A model generated the notes under the pieces. It ran no database searches. It saw only the letters and a program-made list of their open reading frames with translations, and was not told the origin of the DNA. From contig VBIW01000046.1 of assembly GCA_005880915.1 (NCBI GenBank), forward strand, positions 1 through 64,000: a stretch of 64,000 nt of DNA, given 5' to 3'. The DNA comes from Chloroflexota bacterium. GTDB lineage: Bacteria; Chloroflexota; Dormibacteria; Dormibacterales; Dormibacteraceae. Shown piece by piece: positions 43,725 to 52,352 of this stretch (position 1 is the first letter of the stretch; every line of letters begins with the position of its first letter). A program made the position numbers and the translations under genes.

Positions 43725-44933
43725 TCAGCGCCTGACGCGTACGCCCTGCGCGACGAGAGCTATAAGACCGAGCCCAACGACGCCGAGTCCGTAGGCCACG
43801 GTTGTGGCGTGAAGACCGAATGATGTCGTGGCCACGCCGGCGGCCAGAGCCGGGAGGCTGAAGGCCAGGTAGGCGATGACGAGAGCTGAGGCCAACAGCT
43901 CGCTTCGCTCGCCGGGCCCCGCGATCCGTGCCAGCGTCCCGAACGAGCCGAGGGCGGACGCTCCGAAACCTACGCCCGCGACAACTGTTCCAACAGCAGC
44001 CAAAGCAACGGCGTGGGCTTCCACGCCCGCAAGCGACAGGGCAATCCCGCCGGCGAGGGTAATGGCGCTGATTCCCAGCACCCTCCTGGTGGGCGAGTGG
44101 CGGAGTGCGAAAGCCGATATGGCTCCCGTGCCGCACAACAAAGTGACGACGAGGCCGCCGATCAGGTGGTTGGTTAGGCCGAAAATGCCCACCGCGACCG
44201 ATGGACCCAGCGACAGATAGAGCCCGCCGAGCGCCCAACTGGCAACGATGATCGGGACCAGGGTGTAGACGTCGGGGCGAAGGCGGTTCGGAATGCCGAC
44301 CGCAGGAACCAGCGAGGCCAGGGCGCCGGGGCGTCCGGCCGATGTCTCGGGCATGAGGAAGACGGCCACTGCGGCGAGGCCTGCTCCGACCAGCAGAAGT
44401 GCGAAGACGAGATGTGTTGGGCCCGGTGCGAACTGGACCAGGGCCCCACAGCCGAGCGAGCCGATCGCCAGGCCGCTGATGGGCGCGATTCCGTTGACGA
44501 GGCCGGCGCGGCCGGGAGCGTGGGATGGGTTCAGGTCGACCAGCGTTGCGCCAAGGGTCGAGAAGGCAGTGCCGGTGGCGATGCCCTGCGCGACCCGTGC
44601 GACGAGAAGGCCGACGACATTGCCGGCGACGAGAAACGCAACGAAGGCAAGGGCTTCCAGTGCGATCGCTGCGCCGAGCACCGGGCGACGACCGATGTGG
44701 TCGGAGAGAGCGCCCACCGTGAGGAGCGAGCCGATCAAGCCGAAGACATACACCGCGAAGATGACCGTAAGTGTCGTAGGCGAAAAGCCCCATGCCTTCT
44801 GGTAGACGACGTACAGCGGCGTGGGTGCGCTCGCCGCCGCCGCGAAGAGGACGAAGATCGCGCTGGCGGCCGCGAAAGCATTCGCGGAGGAAGGGCGGCC
44901 CGACGGGCCAACCTCCCCGTACCGCGTCTGCAC
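43725..44933 (-). CDS. MFS transporter
   Basis: A 402-aa major facilitator protein with 12 predicted helices. The loop 2-3 signature is GALSDHIGRRPVLG, followed by VARVAQGIATGTAFS. Probably an efflux pump, regulated with the tautomerase gene by the divergent TetR. The start is uncertain; I take GTG 44933, because longer reading overlaps the tautomerase 3' end. Confidence 0.83.
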   Translation of the reverse strand: MQTRYGEVGPSGRPSSANAFAAASAIFVLFAAAASAPTPLYVVYQKAWGFSPTTLTVIFAVYVFGLIGSLLTVGALSDHIGRRPVLGAAIALEALAFVAFLVAGNVVGLLVARVAQGIATGTAFSTLGATLVDLNPSHAPGRAGLVNGIAPISGLAIGSLGCGALVQFAPGPTHLVFALLLVGAGLAAVAVFLMPETSAGRPGALASLVPAVGIPNRLRPDVYTLVPIIVASWALGGLYLSLGPSVAVGIFGLTNHLIGGLVVTLLCGTGAISAFALRHSPTRRVLGISAITLAGGIALSLAGVEAHAVALAAVGTVVAGVGFGASALGSFGTLARIAGPGERSELLASALVIAYLAFSLPALAAGVATTSFGLHATTVAYGLGVVGLGLIALVAQGVRVRR

Positions 44934-44959
44934 CGCGACGCTGGTTGCGTTGATGGTGG

Positions 44960-45382
44960 CTACTTTCCCGCTAGCTCGCGGCGGGCCGCCGCGACGATGT
45001 CGGCGCCGGTGTTCGCATGTCCGTTGATACCCCACCCGCCTTCAGGTGATTCCGTGATCAGAACCCATGTGCGCTCGGTTAGCTCCGGATCCCCCGCGGC
45101 CGCCGCGACGATGTCGGTCAGCTCTCGCACCACGCCAAGCTGCTTGTCGCGATCGAGAACGCCGATCGGCGTCAGGACCTGGACGCGGACGTAGTTGCTG
45201 TCACCCGCGACATTGGATACCGCGTCGGCGGGTAGGTCGTGAATGAATGCAGCGGTGTTGTTCCTGAACATCGAGATGTCCGGCACCTTCTCCCACCGCA
45301 TAACGGCCGCGGCCAGGTCCCTGGCCAGGTCGTGCTTGTTGCTGAAGGTGCCCTCGGCGGCGTAAACGTCGATCATTGGCAC
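44960..45382 (-). CDS. Tautomerase family protein (MIF/4-OT superfamily)
   Basis: A 140-aa tautomerase. GTG 45382 is chosen because it puts Pro directly after the initiator (MPMIDVYAAEG), where these enzymes carry their catalytic N-terminal proline. GGGAG lies 8 bases upstream. The second half (VRVQVLTPIGVLDRDKQLGVV to RTWVLITESPEGGWG) repeats the fold. The physiological substrate is not known. Confidence 0.8.
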   Translation of the reverse strand: MPMIDVYAAEGTFSNKHDLARDLAAAVMRWEKVPDISMFRNNTAAFIHDLPADAVSNVAGDSNYVRVQVLTPIGVLDRDKQLGVVRELTDIVAAAAGDPELTERTWVLITESPEGGWGINGHANTGADIVAAARRELAGK

Positions 45383-45447
45383 GAGTTTGTCTCCCTTGAA
45401 ATTGCGATAGTCGTCGCACCGATGCTGCCACTCTGCCCGCCCCATCG

Positions 45448-45501
45448 ACAGAACGGTCTGTATAGTAACACGCCCGAACTGATTTAGACAGACCGGTCTG
45501 T
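45448..45501. promoter_or_regulatory. Two TetR operators between tautomerase and tetR
   Basis: ACAGACCGGTCTGT (45488-45501) is a perfect 14-bp palindrome, and ACAGAACGGTCTGT (45448-45461) differs at one base. Their centres are 40 bp apart. The pair lies in the divergent promoter region and should bind the TetR regulator to control both directions. Confidence 0.85.
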
Positions 45502-45512
45502 AGACTTATGCC

Positions 45513-46139
45513 ATGGCTGTGAAAACCAAAGAGGTGGGGGCGACTGCTTCCCGCCGAGCGCCTGCCCGCGAGCGCTTGCTGGCGGCCGCCGACAAGCTCT
45601 TCTACGCCGAAGGCGTACACGTCGTCGGCGTCGACCGGATCGTTGAAGAGGCCGGCGTCACAAAGGCCTCGCTCTACAACACCTTTGGCAGCAAGGACGA
45701 GCTGGTCCGCGCCTATCTGGAAAACCACCTGCGCCGGCGGCAAAAGCGTGTGGCGAGCATCCTGGCCGCACACACGTCGCCACGGGAGCAGATCGTCGCG
45801 ATGTTTGCCGAGGTCGAACACCTCCTCGACGGCTCCGAGTTTCGAGGCTGCCGTTTCATCAGCGCCGCCGCCGAAGCGCGACCCGGCGACGCAGGCGAAG
45901 CCGTCGCAGCGGCGTATCGCGCCTGGCTCTGGTCCGTCTTCACAGATCTCGCCCGTGCGGCCGGAGCGAAGGATCCCAAGCTATTCGGCCGGCAGCTGTT
46001 CTTGCTGTACGACGGCGGCGCCGTGGCAGCGCGAATGGATGACGATCGGCGAGCCGCGGCCAAGGCAGTCCGTGCCGCGGCCGTGGCATTGCTCGACGCC
46101 GCGATCCCAGCCACGACCGGCAAGCGACGGGCGCCCTGA
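45513..46139 (+). CDS. TetR family repressor
   Basis: A 208-aa regulator with an N-terminal TetR helix-turn-helix: RERLLAAADKLFYAEG, then GVDRIVEEAGVTKASLYNTFGSKDELV. The C-terminal domain (residues ~85-200) should bind a ligand. Divergent from the tautomerase-MFS genes. ATG 45513 is only 11 bases after the nearer operator, so its mRNA may be leaderless. Confidence 0.93.
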   Translation: MAVKTKEVGATASRRAPARERLLAAADKLFYAEGVHVVGVDRIVEEAGVTKASLYNTFGSKDELVRAYLENHLRRRQKRVASILAAHTSPREQIVAMFAEVEHLLDGSEFRGCRFISAAAEARPGDAGEAVAAAYRAWLWSVFTDLARAAGAKDPKLFGRQLFLLYDGGAVAARMDDDRRAAAKAVRAAAVALLDAAIPATTGKRRAP

Positions 46140-46147
46140 TTTCCTGA

Positions 46148-46324
46148 ATGTTGATCCCGCCGCTGGCACTTGCGGTCGGGGCTCTCGGTTTCCTCATCCG
46201 CCGCCATCGGCGCGTGATGCTTAACGTTGCGATCGGGGTACAGAACCTCGCGCGCCTCGAAGCTGACCTCGAGGACGCTGTGGACAGCGCGGCCGCGGCC
46301 GCGCGGAAACCGTGGTGGCGCTGA
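46148..46324 (+). CDS. Possible 58-aa membrane peptide
   Basis: A short reading frame from ATG 46148: one hydrophobic stretch (PPLALAVGALGFLI) followed by a basic turn and an Ala/Arg-rich helix. It starts 8 bases after tetR. No good ribosome site is seen and I do not recognise it; it may be chance coding. Confidence 0.25.
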   Translation: MLIPPLALAVGALGFLIRRHRRVMLNVAIGVQNLARLEADLEDAVDSAAAAARKPWWR

Positions 46325-46343
46325 CCGGAAGCGGCAGACACTG

Positions 46344-46498
46344 AGCCGCCCAGCGTCACTTCACCGCTCGACGGCGGCGCTCTTGTTTGGAGTCGCCGCA
46401 CTCGCAGTCGTTGCGCTTCATCTAGCAACCAACAGACTTTGGGCTTCCACACCGATGAGCTCTACTACCTCACCTGCGGCCTACATCCGGATCTGGGG
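46344..46498 (+). pseudogene. Remnant of a GT39-type membrane glycosyltransferase
   Basis: One frame gives a hydrophobic helix ending AVVALHLATNR; after a frame change near 46435 the next frame gives LGFHTDELYYLTCGLHPDLG. Together they match the well-known N-terminus of ArnT/PMT-like (GT39) enzymes (helix, then a GY/F-x-x-DELY block with the catalytic Asp). After 46498 the similarity stops. It is therefore a frameshifted, truncated fragment. Confidence 0.65.
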
Positions 46499-46565
46499 AA
46501 CAGCTCCGCAACTTCTCCTGAACAAACGATGCCCCCGTTTGTAGTTGAGGCGGGCTGCCGTCCGG

Positions 46566-47207
46566 CTAGTTCGTGAACCTGCCACTAAGCGTTCGGAGAG
46601 CCGATCTCGAGTGGATCGCCAGCTTTGCGTATGTGTTTGCCAGGTGGCTCTCCACGGTCCGCTCACTGATATGAAGTTGATTTCCGATCTCGACCGCGGT
46701 GTAGCCGCGAGAGGCGAATGTCGCCACCTCGAGCTCGCGCCGAGTCAACGCGTCGATGCCCTCAGGGACTGCGAAAGCCAGGCCTGGCCACTCTCTTCGC
46801 CGCGCGCCCGTTAGACCATCACGCTGCGAGATACGGAGCACCTTGGCCAGCGCGATCGCGTATGACCTCACGGCGACCGCGATCACGAGCCCGACGCCAC
46901 CGACGAGCAAAACTGTGGGCCGGCTTCCCGCTTCGCCGGCCAGGATCACCCCGAAGACAACGGCCGCGGTAAGGCTGACCGCGGATGCCATTCGCGTTGA
47001 GAGCGTCCACATCGCCGCGATCAGCGGCAGGAGGGCGAGTGAAGCGACCACGTCGTTCGGGGTAAGCATTTCGATCACAAGAACGACAACCAGAGCAAAG
47101 CCGCAGATCGAGGCCGTCGCGACGTCCCATCTGCCAGTGGCCAGCGCGCACGGCCGGATCAGGAGGGTGGCGGATCGAGCGCCGAGATTCCGGTGTGCCT
47201 TGGGCAT
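46566..47207 (-). CDS. Membrane-anchored LuxR-type regulator
   Basis: A 213-aa protein: about four hydrophobic helices (residues ~30-120), then a LuxR/FixJ helix-turn-helix at the C-terminus (LTRRELEVATFASRGYTAVEIGNQ, followed by HISERTVESHLANTYAKL). No sensor kinase or receiver domain is visible, so it may sense a membrane signal itself. Divergent from the secreted-protein gene at 47410. Confidence 0.75.
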   Translation of the reverse strand: MPKAHRNLGARSATLLIRPCALATGRWDVATASICGFALVVVLVIEMLTPNDVVASLALLPLIAAMWTLSTRMASAVSLTAAVVFGVILAGEAGSRPTVLLVGGVGLVIAVAVRSYAIALAKVLRISQRDGLTGARRREWPGLAFAVPEGIDALTRRELEVATFASRGYTAVEIGNQLHISERTVESHLANTYAKLAIHSRSALRTLSGRFTN

Positions 47208-47409
47208 TCGCAGGGCATCGCCTCCAACTGGCTTCGGTCGATGTGCGGCGCATCATACCCCAGGCCCTGGCGGTGCAGGAAATCCGGTACTGATGGGTCG
47301 AATCGGTACAAAAACCCGTACTGCTCACGGATGACGCCTCGGCGCGCGAACACGAAGCTTTGGGTCAATTCGCGTTCTGGATCGCTTCGCGTGCTTTGGA
47401 GGGTTGGCG

Positions 47410-47916
47410 ATGAGACAGCTGCGACGCATCGGCTTGGCTTTTGGGGCAGCCTTGCTAGTTTTTCTGCCGCAGACGGCGGGAGCGACCCAACCGTTGCGGT
47501 TCCCGTCGGGAGCCTTCGTCGGAACGTTCGCCGCCGGCCAGGTCTGCTCGTTCGCGGTCGACACAGCGCCTGTCGGCGCGACCCAGACGGAAACGCTGTA
47601 CTTCGACCGAAGCGGCAATGTCATAAAGATCGGGTTCACTGGCGTGTCGTACATCTCCTTAACAAACGACACGACAAAAAAGACCATCGTCGTCAACGCC
47701 AGCGGTACGGGCGCGCTTTACCCGCAGGGTGACGGATCTTTCCTCGGCAGCGGCGGCGGACCGGGCCTCTTCGCGCTGTTCCCCACCGACTCCGGCGGTC
47801 CAGCTTTGCTCCAGATCCGCGGGCGAGAGACCTTTACGATCAGTCCCTCCGGCCAGATCCAGAACCTGGTCGTCGTCGGCACGGTGACTGACCTCTGCGC
47901 TGTGCTCGGGAGCTGA
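47410..47916 (+). CDS. Secreted hypothetical protein
   Basis: A 168-aa protein with an N-terminal signal peptide (MRQLRRIGLAFGAALLVFL, probable cleavage after TAGA). The mature part is beta-rich, with no domain I recognise. ATG 47410 has GGAGG 7 bases upstream. It may be under control of the neighbouring LuxR-type gene. Confidence 0.7.
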   Translation: MRQLRRIGLAFGAALLVFLPQTAGATQPLRFPSGAFVGTFAAGQVCSFAVDTAPVGATQTETLYFDRSGNVIKIGFTGVSYISLTNDTTKKTIVVNASGTGALYPQGDGSFLGSGGGPGLFALFPTDSGGPALLQIRGRETFTISPSGQIQNLVVVGTVTDLCAVLGS

Positions 47917-47932
47917 CCCGACCAGCGGCGGG

Positions 47933-47963
47933 CGGAGGCGTCCTCAGGTGGCGCCTCCGTTTC
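47933..47963 (+). terminator. Likely terminator after the secreted-protein gene
   Basis: CGGAGGCG (47933-47940) and CGCCTCCG (47952-47959) form a perfect 8-bp stem followed by TTTC. The U-run is short, so the terminator is probable, not certain. Confidence 0.5.
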
Positions 47964-48093
47964 ACGACCAGCACGTGCCGAGCCGCCGCCTGAGCCAGCC
48001 TGCGAGGCCAACAGGCGAAGCACGAAGTCCTGCATTACGTTGCCGGTGTCGTCCTTCGCTGTAGCGACCGCACGCGCCCGATAGGGGTATACC

Positions 48094-48897
48094 TTGCGTG
48101 TACACGGAGTGACCTCTGAAGCGCCGCCGGTGACTGGTCTTGCTCTCCAGGTCAATGACCTGCACGTGAGCTACGGCCCCAAGCGAGCGGTGGACGGGGT
48201 CTCGCTCGATATCAACCAAGGCGAGATCTTCGGTCTTCTGGGTCCGAACGGGGCCGGCAAGACAAGCACTCTGAGCGCGATCGAGGGACTGCTCAAGCCG
48301 ACCTCCGGCTCGATCCTGATCCACCAGGTCGACGTTCGAGCCCACCCCGGGCAGGCCAAATCGCTGATCGGGGTTCAGCTCCAGTCCACGAGCTTTCAGT
48401 CCGAGCTCAAGATCAGCGAGATCGTCAAGCTGTACGCCGGTCTGTACGGGGTGCCGCTCACCAAGCCTGCGATCTCCAACAGCCTGACCGAAATCCACCT
48501 GGGCGACGAAGCGTCCAGGCGCTTCAGCCAGCTCTCAGGCGGGCAGCAGAAGCGCCTGGCGCTGCTAATCGCGACAGTCCACGACCCTCCGCTCGTCCTG
48601 CTTGACGAGCCGACGTCAGGCCTCGACCCGCAGGCGAGGCGTCAGCTCTGGGACCGAATCGAGCGGTTCCGCAAAGAGGGGCGCAGCATCCTTCTCACCA
48701 CACATTCGATGGAGGAGGCGCAGGCAGTTTGTGATCGCGTCGCCATCATGGATCACGGCAAGATCCTGACGGTAGGCACGCCGGCCGCTCTCATCGCAGC
48801 CCATCGCGATGATCCTCAAGTCCGCCAGGCGGCCCACGGCGAGGTCACTCTGGAGGACGTCTTCATCGCGCTAACCGGACGGGAATTGCGTGACTGA
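48094..48897 (+). CDS. ABC exporter ATPase
   Basis: A 267-aa ATPase of the drug-exporter type. Walker A GPNGAGKTS, signature LSGGQQKRLALLIA, Walker B LVLLDEPTSGLD, H-loop TTHSMEEA. The start is TTG 48094 or GTG 48109; neither has a strong ribosome site. It overlaps the permease gene by 8 bases. Confidence 0.88.
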   Translation: MRVHGVTSEAPPVTGLALQVNDLHVSYGPKRAVDGVSLDINQGEIFGLLGPNGAGKTSTLSAIEGLLKPTSGSILIHQVDVRAHPGQAKSLIGVQLQSTSFQSELKISEIVKLYAGLYGVPLTKPAISNSLTEIHLGDEASRRFSQLSGGQQKRLALLIATVHDPPLVLLDEPTSGLDPQARRQLWDRIERFRKEGRSILLTTHSMEEAQAVCDRVAIMDHGKILTVGTPAALIAAHRDDPQVRQAAHGEVTLEDVFIALTGRELRD

Positions 48898-49678
48898 TGA
48901 AGTGAGAGTTCGCGAGGGTCGATCGGTGGCGGTCCCCACCTGGTCGTCATCGCTCAAGGTTCTCCTGCGTGCAGATACCACGGCTCAGGTGCGTACTTCT
49001 CTGTCTTTGGTGCTCACCTTTGCCCTTCCTCTGATCTTGTTGGTCGCCACTGGACTCGGCAAGAACTCGGCGGTACTGGGCGGTCCCGCGTTCCGTATCA
49101 GCCTCGCGCTGACCGTGGGGCTGGTCTCGATCGGGACCGTCGGCTACTCGCTGGCGATCGCGCGCGACCGCGATACCGGCGTCTTTCAACGGCTTCGGGT
49201 GACACCGGCACCGACCTGGACCATCATGGTCAGTCGCTGGATCGTGCAACTCGGCGCAGTTCTGGTCATGGCGATCGTGGTTCTGGTGGTTGCCGCCCTC
49301 TTCGTGGGGGTCACCCTGCCACCGCAGGACTACCTGTTCACAATTCTGGTCGCGTTGCTCGGATCTGCCGTCTTCCTAAGCATTGGCCAAGCGATTGTGG
49401 GACTGATTGCATCGGCAGACACGCTCAACGCGGCTGGCCGCCTCCTTTACGTACCCCTGATCGGTCTCAGCCTCTTCGGAAATACAGATCGCCTCGGAAC
49501 GACGGTCGAGCTGGTGTCCCGCTGGTCTCCTGGCGGCTGTCTCGAGACGTTGCTTTCGGCCGCCATGGGTGCGACTGCGTGGACCGGTCAAAGCTGGGGT
49601 GCGCTCTTCGCCAGCTTCGGCTACACCGCGGTGTTCGCAGTGATCGGGATTCGCTGGTTCCAATGGGGGGCCCGCTGA
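48890..49678 (+). CDS. ABC-2 type exporter permease
   Basis: A 262-aa permease with six predicted helices and the ABC-2 pattern, including AIARDRDTGVFQRLRVTPAP. Pairs with the ATPase just upstream; start GTG 48890 lies inside the ATPase 3' end. Substrate unknown. Confidence 0.85.
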   Translation: MTDEVRVREGRSVAVPTWSSSLKVLLRADTTAQVRTSLSLVLTFALPLILLVATGLGKNSAVLGGPAFRISLALTVGLVSIGTVGYSLAIARDRDTGVFQRLRVTPAPTWTIMVSRWIVQLGAVLVMAIVVLVVAALFVGVTLPPQDYLFTILVALLGSAVFLSIGQAIVGLIASADTLNAAGRLLYVPLIGLSLFGNTDRLGTTVELVSRWSPGGCLETLLSAAMGATAWTGQSWGALFASFGYTAVFAVIGIRWFQWGAR

Positions 49679-49724
49679 CCCCGTCCCAGTCCCGGCTCGT
49701 GCGTCACGAAGTACTGCTCGCGAA

Positions 49725-50462
49725 TCAGTCCGGGTATTCGTCCTTCCGCCAGCTGCGAGGTTCGGCGGGTTGGGCCTTCGGCGTTCGCTCGAGCAAGAAG
49801 CTGTAGTACGGCGCCACGAACGGGTCGGGCGCGGACACGGTGTAGGTGTGGTAGACAGTCCCGTTCTCGCGTGCGAAGGCGATCCAGCTCGGGTTCTCGC
49901 GCAAACCGTCCTTCAGCGCAGCCCCGGTCTGGCGCGACCATTCCTCGAGCCAGTCGGGAGGGTTGTCGATCATCTCTTTGACCTCGGAAATCTGCTCCGC
50001 CTGTTCCTCGGTCAGCGCGAGGCCGAAGTCGAACGCGAACTCGCTGTTGTAGGTGGAGACATAGGGGAACTGCCAGCCCATCCGCTGCTTGTAGGCCGTC
50101 AGTCGCTCGATCGGGGCCCGCGAAAAACAGATCAGCGTCACGTCGCGGTGGCTCAGGTGAACTATCGAGCCGTCGAGCCCGTCGCCCAGGCTGGTGCAGC
50201 CGGGGCAGGCGCCCACCGTGTAGTCGGGGCCGAACATGATGTTGTAGGCGAGCAGCTGTGATCGCCCGTCGAAGAGCTCGGCCAGGGTCTTCTTGCCGTC
50301 CTCGGTGTCGAACTCGTACTCCTTCTCGACCCGGACCCAGGGCAGATCGCGACGCGTCTTCGTGATCTCCTCGTTTCGCTTCGCATGCTCTGCCTCGAGC
50401 TTCGCGAGCTCGTCCCGGGCCACCTGCCACTCCTCGCGGGTTCCAGTCCTGTGTTCCGACAT
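49725..50462 (-). CDS. DUF899 family thioredoxin-like protein
   Basis: A 245-aa protein of the DUF899 family, a thioredoxin-fold group. Visible pieces: RRDLPWVRVEKEYEF, the CPGCTSLGDGLDG redox-like motif, and SRAPIERLTAYKQRMGW. The cellular role is not established. It is the only gene of its unit; convergent with the ABC permease. Confidence 0.85.
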   Translation of the reverse strand: MSEHRTGTREEWQVARDELAKLEAEHAKRNEEITKTRRDLPWVRVEKEYEFDTEDGKKTLAELFDGRSQLLAYNIMFGPDYTVGACPGCTSLGDGLDGSIVHLSHRDVTLICFSRAPIERLTAYKQRMGWQFPYVSTYNSEFAFDFGLALTEEQAEQISEVKEMIDNPPDWLEEWSRQTGAALKDGLRENPSWIAFARENGTVYHTYTVSAPDPFVAPYYSFLLERTPKAQPAEPRSWRKDEYPD

Positions 50463-50635
50463 CTCATCTCCCTCGGTCCGACTCCGGCGCTCCCGCCACG
50501 AGCCGTACCCGTATCCGATCCGACGCTCACGGGGTCACGAAATGAGACCCCCCACCACCCGGAAACTAATCGCAACCGTCCTCCGGGGGAAGCTGCCGCG
50601 GGTACCGCGGCTCGCACCGAAGAACCGTTCCCCAC

Positions 50636-50682
50636 TTGTGGGGCGAGCTTGAGCCGATATGATACAACCATATGGTTGTATC
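50636..50682 (+). promoter_or_regulatory. arsR promoter with a 22-bp palindromic operator over the start codon
   Basis: -35 TTGTGG (50636-50641) and -10 TATGAT (50658-50663), 16-base spacer; ATG 50672 is 8 bases after the -10 box. The perfect 22-bp palindrome 50661-50682 (half-site GATACAACCAT) covers the end of the -10 box and the start codon. The ArsR product could thus block its own promoter. Confidence 0.75.
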
Positions 50683-51049
50683 AATCCAGATCGCGCCGCT
50701 GGACTTCGACCGCGTCTTCGCAGCCCTCGCGGATCACACACGACGCGATATCGTCCGACGTGCCATCCGCGGCGAGGAGGGGGTCGTCGAGCTGGCCAGC
50801 CATTACCCGATGAGCTTCGCGGCGGTCCAGAAGCATGTCGCGGTTCTCGAGAGCGCTGGCTTGATCACGAAGCAGCGCATCGGCCGACGCAAGGTCGTCC
50901 GCACCAGCCTCGAGGCCCTTCTTGTCGCACGCCGGCTGCTCGACCAGTACGAGGAGCTTTGGCGGGCTCGGATCGACCGCATGCATGAGCTCATCGCCGA
51001 GACGGCCGGCGCCATCGACACCGTGGAGACAAAGGAGAACAAAGGATGA
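50672..51049 (+). CDS. ArsR family regulator
   Basis: A 125-aa winged-helix regulator: FAALADHTRRDIVRRAI, then ELASHYPMSFAAVQKHVAVLESAGL (recognition helix) and an RIGRRKVVR wing. There are no ArsR-type Cys metal ligands, so it belongs to the ArsR group paired with SRPBCC proteins. Co-transcribed with the AHSA1-like gene (ATGA overlap). Confidence 0.92.
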   Translation: MVVSIQIAPLDFDRVFAALADHTRRDIVRRAIRGEEGVVELASHYPMSFAAVQKHVAVLESAGLITKQRIGRRKVVRTSLEALLVARRLLDQYEELWRARIDRMHELIAETAGAIDTVETKENKG

Positions 51050-51549
51050 CCGTCACCGCTGTCCGCAAGGATCCCCAGAGGCTCACCCTGACCGTTGAGG
51101 CCGAATTCGGGGCATCGGTCGAGCGCATCTGGCAGCTTTGGGCGGATCCGCGCAAGCTCGAGCGCTGGTGGGGACCGCCGACCTACCCTGCCACCTTCAC
51201 CAAACACGATCTGACTCCCGGCGGTCGCGTCGAGTCCTACATGACCGGGCCCGCGGGCGACAAGCCGCACGGCTACTGGGACGTCCTCGAGGTCGAGCCG
51301 CCGCATCGCGTTCTCTTCCGCGCCGGCTTTGCCAACGCGGACGGCACGCCCAACTCGGACATGCCGGTAAACACGATCCGGGTCGACATCGAGGAGGTCG
51401 CCCAGGGACGCACGCGCATGTCGATCGAGATCGCGTTCCCCAACACCGAGGCCATGGAGCAGGTCCTCGCCATGGGCACCGAAGAGGGACTGGTTCAGGC
51501 CGTCAGCCAGATCGATGCCATCCTCGCCGAAGAAACTATCCAGCGCTAG
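51046..51549 (+). CDS. AHSA1/SRPBCC domain protein
   Basis: A 167-aa START-like (SRPBCC, AHSA1) protein. The N-terminal FGASVERIWQLWADPRKLERWWGPP is diagnostic, followed by GGRVESYMTGP and the C-terminal helix with EGLVQAVSQIDAILAE. These proteins regularly follow this type of ArsR gene; a small-molecule binding role is likely but unproven. Confidence 0.9.
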   Translation: MTVTAVRKDPQRLTLTVEAEFGASVERIWQLWADPRKLERWWGPPTYPATFTKHDLTPGGRVESYMTGPAGDKPHGYWDVLEVEPPHRVLFRAGFANADGTPNSDMPVNTIRVDIEEVAQGRTRMSIEIAFPNTEAMEQVLAMGTEEGLVQAVSQIDAILAEETIQR

Positions 51550-51632
51550 ATCCAGAGGAGAGCCGTGGTGACCACATTGACCTCGTCAACCTGCCAACCA
51601 ACGACAAACTCAGTGAGAAGGGAGCGGCGACC

Positions 51633-52244
51633 ATGAAGCTGATGACCACCACGCAGGTCTCCGTTGACGGAGTGATGCAAGGGCCTGGCGGTCCGGGCGA
51701 GGACGAGCGGGGCGTATTCGAGCGCGGCGGATGGGCCCATTTCGACCAGGAAGCCGGGAAGGTCATGGACGAGATCTTTCGACGCGCCGACGCGTTCTTG
51801 TTCGGCCGCCGGACCTACGAGATCTTCGCCGGCTCCTGGGGAACGTGGAAGGATCCGGGCGACAGCCCGATCTGGACGGCCTTGCACACCAAGCCCAAGT
51901 ACGTCGCATCGACCACACTCACCGACCCGCAGTGGACGAACACGACCGTCCTCTCCGGTGATGTCGCGGCTGCCGTCCGCGAGCTGAAGGCCAAGCCGGG
52001 ACGCGAGCTGCAGGTCCAAGGCAGCGGCGCCCTCATCCGCTGGCTGCTCGACAACCAGCTCGTCGACGAGATCACCCTGTTCACCTTCCCGGTGGTCGTC
52101 GGCCAGGGCACGCGGCTGTTCCCCGACACCGGGCCGGATCTAGCGCTTGATCTGGTCGACTCGCGAGCCACCCCGAAGGGGATAACGATCCAGGTCTACC
52201 GGCTTGCCGGGCACCCGCAGTATGCAACCGCCGCCGCGCCCTGA
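51633..52244 (+). CDS. Dihydrofolate reductase-like (RibD C-terminal) protein
   Basis: A 203-aa protein of the RibD C-terminal/DHFR-like family: TTTQVSVDGVMQGPGG, FLFGRRTYEIFAGSW, VQGSGALIRWLL and FPVVVGQGTRLF. It binds NADPH in related enzymes; substrate unknown. ATG 51633 with GGGAG 8 bases upstream. Last gene of the ArsR operon. Confidence 0.88.
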   Translation: MKLMTTTQVSVDGVMQGPGGPGEDERGVFERGGWAHFDQEAGKVMDEIFRRADAFLFGRRTYEIFAGSWGTWKDPGDSPIWTALHTKPKYVASTTLTDPQWTNTTVLSGDVAAAVRELKAKPGRELQVQGSGALIRWLLDNQLVDEITLFTFPVVVGQGTRLFPDTGPDLALDLVDSRATPKGITIQVYRLAGHPQYATAAAP

Positions 52245-52352
52245 ATCACGTAGCAGTTTTCCCGCAATAAGCCGAGCGAGAGAGTGGGACTTGCGCTTGG
52301 CGCGAGCCGTGAGTACGTCAGCTTCGACCGAGAGAGGCCTGTGGCCCAGGCC

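Noticed and set aside
47159-47368. 69-codon minus-strand frame overlapping the LuxR-type gene start
   Set aside because: Overlaps the better-supported regulator, has no ribosome site and no recognisable protein pattern; treated as chance.
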